Source of the DNA: Ariolimax columbianus
Lineage: Eukaryota; Mollusca; Gastropoda; Stylommatophora; Arionidae
DNA: 64,000 nt
NCBI GenBank assembly: GCA_036924085.1
Contig: JAVGWX010000004.1
Location: 78,694,941-78,758,940, forward strand
Direction: 5' to 3'
Below the pieces are notes generated by a model. It ran no database searches. It saw only the letters and a list, made by a program, of their open reading frames with translations, and had not been told where the DNA came from. The translations under genes were made by a program, and so were the position numbers. Positions 35,901 through 47,900 of this stretch are shown in pieces (the first letter of the stretch is position 1; each line of letters opens with the position of its first letter).

Positions 35901-38900
35901 AGACAATACGTAGCAGTCTTGAAGTTCAACCCCTGCAGACACGAGTGGAGCAGTCCCAACTACAGTGGTTTGGCCATGTCTGTAGAATGGAAGAAGATCG
36001 GATACCAAAGCGGTCATGGGAGATCAAAAGTCAAGGACGTAGACCCCGAGGACGTCCCAAAGTACGTTGGGAAGACAACATACGACAGTCCCTAAGTGAT
36101 AGAGGGATGGATTGGAAAGAGGTCAGGAAAAAGACGGCGGATAGAGCAGTGTGGCGTTCTCTTTGGCAAACCTCTACACCTCACGGTAGAAGAGGAGCGA
36201 CTAAGTAAGTAAGTAAGTCAATCCCCAGAACCACTAACTGGGAATGTGATTTGTTATACCAGAGTCAATCCCCAGAACCACTAACTGGGGAATGTGATTT
36301 ATTATACCAGAGTCAATCCCCAGGACCCGTTACTGTGGAAGATGGAATAGACCTACTGTTTGCTACTATCATGTCATAGCAGGTAACTAAGTTATAATGT
36401 CACACATGGTGCTGACAACCTTACCATGCAAAGCACCACTACAACTAATAAATTCTTGAGGCCAAAGATGCATCAAAGAGCCAGTTGACAGCAGTCAGTG
36501 ACTCATAGCTGGCTGCTTGCATCAGGGTCAGTGACTCATAGCTGGCTGCTTGCATCAAGGTCAATGACTCATACCTGACTGCTTGCATCCGGGTCAGTGA
36601 CTCATAGCTGGCTGCTTGCATGAGGGTCAGAGAATCAGAGCTGATCAAGACTGCTATTTTGCCTCCAAGTGAAGGCTCTGAAAACGGACTGCTCCCATGC
36701 AGCCTGGCTGAAAGAATAGGGGTTCTTCTTCTTCTTCTTCAATCAACTGATGCAATGTTCTATTCCAGTGAGGGTTCAAGAAGGAGAATGTGCGTTTCAG
36801 GTCTTCGCTGTGGGCTCCGCCCCCCACTGCCAGTTTGTCAAGCATGGTCGCTCATCCAGGCCAGACTGCCTCTCTTTGGTCTGTATAAGTAGAGCAGACC
36901 TCCAGAATATGTTCTGATGTTTTGCTTGGAGGCTCTGCAATCCCACGTGGCGGTGTCTCTGAGACCCATTAGGTAGAGGTGGGCCTTAAGTCTACAATGT
37001 CCCATTCTGAGTTTGAAGATCTTTGTCTGCCCATCTCTGCTAAGTTTGCCTATGCTGTCATTTTCTGACTTTTATTCTTTGTTCTTGTCTCTCCATTCCA
37101 TCTTAATGAATCATTTGATAAGTATCTTAGCTTCTTTATAGCAAATAATGATTAAAGACGGAAGGCAAACCCAGTCCAAAAATGATGTTCTGAAACCACA
37201 GATGTCAGACCAACTAAAAGCCAGATGTTGCAGCCTTGCAGTGAGCTATACCACACGATGTAACAAAACGTTATTATCAGAACTAATGTCAAAGATGAAG
37301 ATAATTGCTTTGTTGCGTGTTGCAGGCTTCCTTCAGGGGAGGGGGGCTAGTGTCAATTCCAGGCAAATCCCTGGTCTGGCGGCATCCATAATGTACTAAA
37401 ACAGCAGACACCATCTTTGCTGCAGTATGCTATTCGTCAATTGTAATCGATGAGGACCATTTTGTCAATATTCACTGCAGTTCAAAGATGACTAAATAAG
37501 CCAATCTGAGCCCTGAGTTGTCTACTGCATTTAGTACAAGAAAATAGGACCCCCTCTTCCACCATGGTGGAGGACGGTTTGCTGTGAACTGACTTGCGGA
37601 GCGGTCGCCTCTGGATAGTCTAATTTATTCTTGATACTTCATGTCTCTCAACACTCTTCGCAATAGTGATGTGCCAGTCCGTGCGATTGGTGGTGATTGT
37701 TATCCAGTCATTGTGGTTAATACCGCACTGGATCAGTGATCTCTTAAATTTGTCCTTCCACCTTTTTCGCTGTCTACCGCTTGCTTTCTTGCCGTTTCGC
37801 AGTTCACCATGGAGCAACTCTTTTGGTACATGTTAATCTGACCTGCGTACCACATGGCCAGCCCATCTCAGCTGTGGTGCACATATCATGGTGTGTATAC
37901 TTGTCATGCCAGATCGCACTAACACATCTGTATTTAGCACCATGTCCTGCCATCTAATTCTCAGCAGTTTCTGCAGACAGTGCACGTGGAAGTGGTTTAA
38001 TTTCCTGACGTAACGACCATAGACAGTCCAGGTCTTGCACGCATATAAGAGGGTAGGTAGAATAACTGCAGTAGAAACCTTCATTTTTGTCATACACTAT
38101 CCCACACCTTACTATGAAGTTACCCCTTCCTCCTTTTATTCTGCGTTCGTCCTCAATCTCCCGCTACCAAGCCTTACACAGGGCTTTACAAGAAGCAGGA
38201 TGTAGTCCTGAGAACGGAATGCTGTGTGTCGTAGTTTAAAGCTTGACTGCGATACTTGCACCTTTCAGTGCAACACATCCGTCTTTGGCACTAGGCATTT
38301 TGTTAGTACCGAGTTAACTTTCCCTCTTCGATCCATTTTACTTAGCCAGTCTGCTCTGTTGTAGCCTGTTATCCAAGATTGCCGTATGGAGGCGTAGAAA
38401 GGTCTTAGCAGCTCTGGTTCGCTGGCCCTGGCACTACCAGTCAGCTTTGGGTCGCTGACCACTGCAGCTCTTGCACTGCTGAGCATCTTGATCCTTCTTG
38501 CCTTTCCAATTCTGGTCCTTGTATCTGCATCTGACATGCCAATTGTGCTGCCCAAATAAGTAAAGGCAATCATTGTAAAACCAGCAAGCTACATGAAGCA
38601 TTGTCATATGTACCTTTAGCATTTGCTGAATGACTGAGCATATGTTGATCTGCCTTAATGGCAGTGATGCCCTTGATGATATTTAGTAAACGGAATGGCG
38701 GGGTCTAGTGGTTAAGTGACGCAGCTCACAATCCGAAGGTACTGGATTTGCTCCCCAATCACAGCACCGGCTGTTACCCTGGGAAAGCAAATCCTTAGAA
38801 AATGCAGGAATAAGCTGAACCTTTATGTAACATGCATGCCGAAGTAGGATGCACTGGGCTGACAGGCGCAAAATAAAAACATAGTGCAACGCACGCCGCC

Positions 38901-41900
38901 TTAGAGAATAAATAAATATAAGGTAAACGCACACCCACAAAAAAACAATATAGAGAATAATATGATATAATATTTTAAAACGATGCTAATTTTGGAAGGA
39001 ATGAATCAATTCCAATAGGAATTCACATTCACATCATGGTGATTATGATGTGGCAGGTGTCGTCGATCTGTCTGTAACCCAGTGTTTACTCTCCCTTTTT
39101 CTCTCAAGCCAACATGGTTCCTCAGAGAGCAAACACCAGTCTCCTCATGGAGCTTCCTTGTGGGAGCACCTAGACAAGCTGTGCCTACAATCTCCAGTTT
39201 TCTTCAACTTTGCCTATGCTATGGAAGACCAAGATCCAGTGAGTGCATTATGTATGGAAAATGAGATTAACTTTGACTTTACTCATCCCATACACCAGGA
39301 CAAAAACAAAACAATATTTATGTTACGGTCACAAGGCTTTCATCAGAGACCAACAAAATTAAAATAACTAACAAATCACAACAAAAAACTAGAAATGTAA
39401 AATGTTGAATGAGCGATTTTAACCTTTATCCCACCATACTTAAAATTTATTAACCTTTACGACGCTCATCAAATTTTGCAAAAATTTTCGCAACTTAATT
39501 TTTCGCTATGGTAGTTGACTTTCATATGATTTTCTTGTGTGTAAAGGCACAATTAAATAAAGAACTTGTTGGTGTTATTGTTTTTGTTGTGTGTTTGTTT
39601 GTTTCTGAGATACAAGAAGGTGAAAATGTATTGAGAAAAAAAAATATTTTGACTCAATAGCTAGGCCTAATCGCTCCGATAGAAACCTATGGAAACCACA
39701 ACAAAGTATCAATACTGTGTTTATAATATCGACACAACTGTTAGTTTCCAATTCAAATGTGGTTATTATATTTAAACAAACAAAATAAACAGGTCTACAC
39801 GATAAAGATCTTTCCCAACAACCCACTTCATCTTTCTCAAAATATTGGCCGACTCCAATCAGCCGAAATAAGAAGATAAATCATTCAAAATCTATTTGTA
39901 ATCTAACATACAATACTTTTACCTGCAAAAAAAACCTGTGTAGATGGATGTGACGTATTCAACATTTAAAAAATGGCTATTGGTAGGGTCTCCGTGTCAA
40001 TTTCTAGGCCGAGTGTGTCAAAACAAGGGCGTCGTAAATGTTAAATTTCCCCTGCATCCACACTCATTTTCAGCACATCGGTTTGACTATGGTTGTTGAC
40101 TTTGAGAGCCTGTAATCTTTTTATTTGTTGGCCTATAGATATGATTTGTTTGTGTGTAGAGACATACATTAATAAAGAACATGTTTGTTTTTAATTGTTT
40201 TTGTTGTGCTTGTGTTAGTTTCTGAGATACAAGAAGATGAAGGTGAAAATATATTTTTTAAATAGCACAAATATTTAGACTCACCGATTAGGGTACATAG
40301 ATCCAGAATTTTTTTGAAAAATAATCACAAGAGCACTGATGCTGTTCTTATATAAGATAGGCATAACTGTTAGTTTCTACTACAAACGTATTTATTACAT
40401 CTACATAAACTAAATGGATCAACCTCAAAAGATCTTTTGCAACAACTTATATTTCACCATCCTCAATAATGGACTGACCCCAGTCCTCGTTAAAAAGATA
40501 ATAAGCATGTTTCAAATTAATTTTTAATATACAAATTTATCATTTGCTGTGAAGAAGAAGTGACGTATTTGTCATAACAAACTTGATTTGAGTTGATTTC
40601 TTTGGCAGCCCGGTTGTTAACATATGATAAACTGGTGTGGCATTGGGTCTTGACTAATGTAGTAAACCTTAAATTTTTTGTAGGCGGCAGCTCTCAACAC
40701 GAGCATGAATAAGGTTAAGTAAATTTAGTTTTTTTTTCATTTTTTTTTTCACTTTTTTTCCCCTCCTTTAATTTGTTCGTTTTTTTGTCCCTCATGAAAA
40801 CCTTGTGATCGTAATGCACGTGTTGTTTTTGTCCTTGTGCAGCCACTGAGCCATTACTTATATATGTTTTTATCAACTTTTATCCTTCAGAATGACTGCA
40901 GCTGCGATTTATTTACTTGTCCCTTTTACTCCAGCAGGTAGATGTCTAATAACAGAACATATCTCCTCAGGATTTTTCTAGAAACTTCTTTCCATCTTCC
41001 TTTCAGTTTTTCTATGAAAGCAGATCTATGGCAGCCAATGGTTCATCATGGTAGTTGGCTGATGAAGTTGAAATACAATCAAAACAGTAACAGATGAACA
41101 TTATCAGCCAACATATAACTGCAAGGAAAACGGTCATTCTAACAGACTCTAGGAGTGTACTCCAAGCCATCTCAAGCACCAAACAAGATAGACTCTAACA
41201 TAAAATAAAATATAACATCGAATTGAGTCTTAAAAAAACAGATCTAGTCTTACAGTAGATTCCGGCCCACTGTGGAATCCCTGGAAATGAGAAAGCAGAT
41301 GAGCTCACAAAAGCAAGAAAGTGGCGGCACGTAGACTACCAATGCACAGAGCTATAAAAAAGCAAAGACACTCATCAAACGATCCATAAGGGTGGAATGG
41401 AGAGACCAGTGCAAAGAATACAAGCCAGAAAATGACAGCATAGACAAACTTGGTAGGGATGGGCAGACAAAGATCTTCAGGCCCAGAATGGGACATTATA
41501 GACTCCAGGCCCACCTCCACAGAATGGGTCTCAGAGACACCGCCACATGCGATTTTGGAGCACCCTAGCAAACACCAAAACATATTCTACAGGACTGCTC
41601 TACCTATGCAGACCAAAGAGAGGCAGTCTGGCCTACAAGAATGACCATGCTCGAAAAGCTATGGGGAACCTGAAATGCACAGTCTTCTTCGTGAACCTCA
41701 CTGAACTAGAAGCATAGCATCAGTCTTCAATGAAGAAATAACAGATGTATACAACTGGTCTGCACAAATAAGCCTTTATCAAGGACTCGACACATGAAAA
41801 CCTTGGCCAACTCATTTCGGATGATGAGAAATGCAAAAGTGAGATCATTCAAAGGATTGCAATAGCCAAGAATACATTTAACAGCATGAGAGATACACTT

Positions 41901-44900
41901 CTGTCAGAGCAGATATCTCATATATTAAAAAGGAGAATCATTAATTGCTATGTGCATTAGGTTTCCGTGGCGAAGTGGTTAAGCCATCAGCCTCATGGTC
42001 AGGTGGTGTTGGTTCGACTCTGGACCTGTTTTTTTCACAGGTGCTTGATGCAGAGTCCCCTGCATCCCGTAGCTACCTCCTAGTCGTCTTATCCTTCACT
42101 TGCCACGGGTCGGGCGGCTCGAGACGAGATAGTGAGGATAAAAATTAGCGCAGTTAATTCTTACTAAAAATAGCGCTAGCAAAATAAATTATACCATCAT
42201 CGTTTGCGATGGACGGCGGCATTTGCCTTGCCTTTGCCTTGCATTTGGTTTTATTGTATGGAGTAGAAACCTTGACCCTAACAGAGAAAATGGATAAGTG
42301 TATTGAGGCCTTTGAAATGTGGGTATTCAGAAGACCTGGACGAGTTTCTTGGAAAGATAAGAAAACAAATAGTCAAGTTCTGGAACAACTCCAGGTGGAA
42401 CAGATACTTCTGAAGGAAATAAAAAGCAGAGAAATAAAATATTTTTTGTCATGTCAAGCGCCATGACAGTCTGCAAAATTTTCTTAGGAGGACAGAGTAG
42501 AGGGCAAGAGAGCAGATGGGCGGCAGAGATACAGATGGACAGACAACATCAGGATGTGGTCGGAACATAGTTTGACTGCGTATACTAGCCTGAAATGAGA
42601 CAGAGACAGCTGGAGATCCATTACCGTCAACCTCCATTGCAGAGGCAGCACTTGATGATGATGAGACACATGAAAACAAAAAAAGTGAAAACACTGAACT
42701 AAGTTCAACAAATATCAATCAATCAATTAAAAAAATTGATCATAATAGTTTTTCAACAAATACATGCCAAGTCTTCAAATCATGAGCCATCCGAGCCAGT
42801 TTTGTCAATGTCTTGCCTCCCAGCCTGATATTGGCATCCAGCTCCCTCTTTCATGAGTGTCTCAGTCATCCACTATTCATCCTGTCCTGTGGATTCCAGA
42901 ACAGAGACTGTTTTGTAATGTTATTGATGCTGAAAGACACAAACAAGATAAGTGAAAAGAAGAAGATCAACTGGTTTCCGTAATGTGTGGCCTGTCCATC
43001 ACGCCCTCCATACGACTTGCTCCACTGGTATCTGTTCAATTCTTTCCAACAGTTCCACATTTGTGATCTTATCGTACCATTTCCACCCCTGTATTCTGTA
43101 CAGGCAACCGTTTATAAAATCCAATAATTATTGTCAGTAATGGAGACTGTCTGTTTGCCACCATTTGCAGTCCAGGAAGGAAGGTCTGTTTAGACAGAAA
43201 TGTTGGTGGTACATCTTCTACTGTTGTCATATTAAACTAATGAATGCATCTTTGAAGTATTGTGGGATACACTGCTGATCCCACATTTCACAGAAGAAAA
43301 TGGGATGATAGAATCACAGATGTAGAAGTTCTTTCACGGGCTGGCATGACAACTCTGTGCAAATCGCGGCTTAGATAGACTAGCCATGTTGTAGGATGTA
43401 GGATGAGCAGCTTCCAAAGAAAATATTCTATGGCGAACTTGAGTTAGGCAAGTGAGCTCGCGGTGAACAAATAAAAAGATTACAAAGACACTCTGTAAGC
43501 CTCACTGGAGAACTGCAGCATTGACGCTGATAATTGGGAGAATATTGCTGCTAATCGCTCTGCCTGGCATAGCAAAGTCTCTGCTGACACGGCACATATG
43601 GAGCAGGCAAGAATCAAGGAAGATGAACGGAGACGAGCAACACGAAAGGCAAGAGACGAGTTGCCTCCGTCTGATGGTCAGATAGTGTTTCTGTGCCTTC
43701 AGTGTAACAGACACTTACGGGCTCGGATTAGTTTGATCAGCCACCCGCGAACCTACTCCAAGATTGACAGATGACTATGTGGTCCTCTTCGGAAACGATG
43801 GACAAACAACAACATCATATGAAACCGTATTTGAATTTTGCTGATATTTTATTTATTATTGGTGTTGAGTTCGACTGCATTCTGACATATATTACTGGTC
43901 AAGATGCATTCTAACTAGTTGTCAAGACCATGTTTTTTTTTCTTTTATTGTTATTCTTTTTGTATAGCTGATGCACTGCGTTGTTCTATTGAACATCCTG
44001 TCCAAATAATTTAAAAGGGGAGGTAATAGTAAAAACCCAATTGTACTCCTGTGTTGACCTCAAATATGTTTGTGAAGCCATTATTTATTCTTCCTGCACG
44101 TTGAATCATCATCATGTACCCTGCCGATTGGGGCTGGCGATCATTGTCCTACATCCACTTCAATCGCGTGTGTCGTTTACCAACTCTGTTGTTGATTGTT
44201 GCCCGTGCCATTCTCTCAGGCTGTTCAACATCTTCTCTCTCTGCCATTCTCTGTCTCTCTTTCCTGCTATCTCTCCCATTGTCACAAAGTGACCTTCTCA
44301 CAACATGCCCGACAAAAAGATCACTGCCTTGTTCTGATCCTTGCAATGAATTGCCTTTGAATTTGTGCCTCTTCGAGTACTGTATCATTAGTCTTTCTTG
44401 CATCCAATGGGATCTGCAGCATTCTTCTGTAAAACCTGCTGCTTTCAAAGATCTATGCTCTTGACTGATTGTCCATGACTTGCTGCCATATATCATTACT
44501 GGTTGACTCATGCTTTAGCGTTTTCCATGGCTTGTATTTTAATCTCAACTTATTATAATAATAATAGCTGTCCATCGTTGTCGATGAGGACCGCCGACAT
44601 CATCCTTGTCACAGATTTCCCTGTTGGGTGTGGGTGTGCATGTGGCTGAACAGGCCAATGCGAGCACGAAAACATCTGCTACATATCGGGCACACGAGGT
44701 TTGTAGAAGGGGATGGTGTTCCCGCTGCTCGGGATTTCCGCGTCTCGCGTCTGCTCTGGGCTTTCACAACACGGTCGTCTTCACCGGCAGCTACACCCGA
44801 TTTGACTGCGCTTCTCCAGTCAGATCTGTTTTGCGCAAGACATTCCCAGGTGTCGATGTTTATCTGGCAACTTTTTAGTGAGTCCTTCAGACCGTCTTTA

Positions 44901-47900
44901 AAACGTTTCTTTGGGCGCCCTCTCTCGTGCCATCCCTCTCTCAGCTCTCCGTAGAGAAGCTTCTTTGGGAGCCGCTCGTCTAACATACGGACGAGGTGTC
45001 CGGCCCATCCTAGTCGTGCTTTTTCTAGCAGTGCATGGATGCTGGGCATGTTAGCCCTTGAGAGAATTTCAATGTCAGTGACACGATCTTGCCATCGGAT
45101 GTGGAATATTCGCCTCAGGCAACCTGTGTTAAAGCAGAATAGCAAAGGCCAGCACAGCCTTTGGTAGAATGCGCTCGATGGTCTGGGCACGTCGTGGCAT
45201 CAGCGTCAAGACCAAACTCAAAGTCTACCGTGCAACCATCATTCCAACCCTACTATACGCTTGCGAAAGCTGGACTGTATACTCTGGACATGCAAGGAGG
45301 TTAAACCACTTCCACACAGGTTGCCGGAGGCGAAGATTCCACATCAACTTATTATAACATTGAAATATTTGCAGTGTTTGACCTTCTGCCACTCTTTTGA
45401 CCTCTTCTTTTTGCCTTTCATGCATTCAAGATCTGTTTTAGCCTTAATACCTCAATACCCTGGACCAATGTGACTAAAGCTTCCCACAATGCCTAACAAC
45501 AGCACAGGCTTACAACCACCGACATAACACACCTGGCCCAATGCTTCCCACAATGCCTAACAACAGCACAGGCTTACAACAGCACAGGCTTACAACAACC
45601 AACATAACACACCTGGCTTATGCTTCCCACAATGCTTTACACCACCGGCTTACAACAACCAACATAACACACCTGGCCCAATGCTTCCCATAATGCTTTA
45701 CACCACCGGCTTACAACAACCAACATAACACACCTGGCTTATGCTTCCCACAATGCTTTACACCAACCGGCTTACAACAACCAACATAACACACCTGGCT
45801 TATGCTTCCCACAATGCTTTACACTAACAGGCTTACAACAACCAACATAACACACCTGGCCCAATGCTTCCCATAATGCTTTACACCACCGGCTTACAAC
45901 AACCAACATAACACACCTGGCTTATGCTTCCCACAATGCTTTACACCAACCGGCTTACAACAACCAACATAACACACCTGGCTTATGCTTCCCACAATGC
46001 TTTACACCAACCGGCTTACAACAACCAACATAACACACCTGGCTTATGCTTCCCACAATGCTTTACACCAACCGGCTTACAACAACCAACATAACACACC
46101 TGGCTTATGCTTCCCACAATGCTTTACACCAACCGGCTTACAACAACCAACATAACACACCTGGCTTATGCTTCCCACAATGCTTTACACTAACAGGCTT
46201 ACAACAACCAACATAACACACCTGGCTTATGCTTCCCATAATGCTTTACACCACCGGCTTACAACAACCAACATAACACACCTGGCTTATGCTTCCCACA
46301 ATGCTTTACACCAACCGGCTTACAACAACCAACATAACACACCTGGCTTATGCTTCCCACAATGCTTTACACTAACAGGCTTACAACAACCAACATAACA
46401 CACCTGGCCCAATGCTTCCCACAATGCCTAACAACAGCACAGGCTTACAACAACCGACATAACACACCTGACCCAATGCTTTACAGTACGGGTTTAGAAC
46501 AACCAACATAACACACCTGGCCCAAGTTAATGTAACTTGAGTTTCCCACTTCCTCCAATAGCACAGGCCTACAACAATCGACATAACACACCTGACCCAA
46601 GAAATAACATACCACATAATAAATTGTATGTTCTTAGTAAATTGATTGATATCTTTAATTTGTTGTCGTGTTATGTGTCACATCTTTAAATTTGTTATAT
46701 TTGTGAATCTGATCTATTTCCATGCATTTCCATCATTACAGATTTTGAGACCATTCTCAAATGTCTCCAACCTGAAGATTTGGGACTTCTTCATCACAGA
46801 GGACCTTAGTCAAGGAACTCTGTATGACCTTGATCTAGTAGAGTGTGATTCATTAGGCGATGAACTTGAGATAGACACAGTCAGTGTGACCAGGAGGAGA
46901 ACACTGAATGCCTGTTATCGTAACATTTTTCTTCAACAGCCAAACTTTTTTTGGTCGAAGATACAGGTACAGTCAGTGGGTGGTGTACAGAATGCTCTTA
47001 ATATAATACTTTCCAATAAGGGGACTGCGTGGGTTAGTGATTAAGGGACATGGCTCACAACGCGAAGGTGCTGGGTTTTCCCCCCAATCACAGCACCGGT
47101 CGTTATCATGGGGAAGCAAACCTTTAGAAAATACAAGAGGCAGCAGTCCCTTACATAAAATGCATGCTGAAGCCGGATGCACTGGGTCAACAGGCGCAAA
47201 ATCAGACCAGGGCAACACACACCGCTTTGGAGAATAGAGAAATAAGGCGAACAATTAAAGAAAAAATACTTTCCAATTCTCTGACAACAAAACTGTGCTA
47301 ATGTTCTTGTTGTTGTTATCACAGTGCTTATGAGAATCTTCTCCTCGCGTCTGCATCACCTTACGCTTAATGAGTAGGTGTCTAGCTGTTTCGTCAGGGT
47401 GAGAGCAATGTCTGCACAAGGGTAGGTGCTGGGGATTGATGTGATTCAAGTGACTATTGACTCTGGTGTGTCCTGTTAGGAACTGATAGATCAGACTTTG
47501 ATCTCTTCTATGTAGTTTGCTTATGTCATTATTACTTTTTGGCTGCGACATTCTGCTAAAAACTGCTAACTCGTGAATCTTGTTCATGTTTTGATGTTTC
47601 TCTAGTCAGGTGTACAGGGACAGTCACTCTGAGTAGTATTATTTGCATATTTTCATCGCACATGCCTGTCCAATGGGATGTAGATTTTATTGTTATCACC
47701 TCTAGAGTAGAAGAATCTCCAACTCATGGCGTTATAACCTCACCAATAACACAGGCCAAAAGCCTGCTAAGTGTGGAGTAGCCTTCTGTATGGGAAAAGA
47801 AAGAAAACCCTAGAAACATCAAAATTATGGTAAAAGAATGTATAACTTTTTTCTGGGCATTTGAAAAAAAAGAAGACGGCACTAAATAATACTTCCATCT

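Noticed and set aside
41962..42035. Functional tRNA gene
   Set aside because: A and B boxes are recognisable but the cloverleaf stems do not pair well, and the segment continues into a SINE body inside a LINE.
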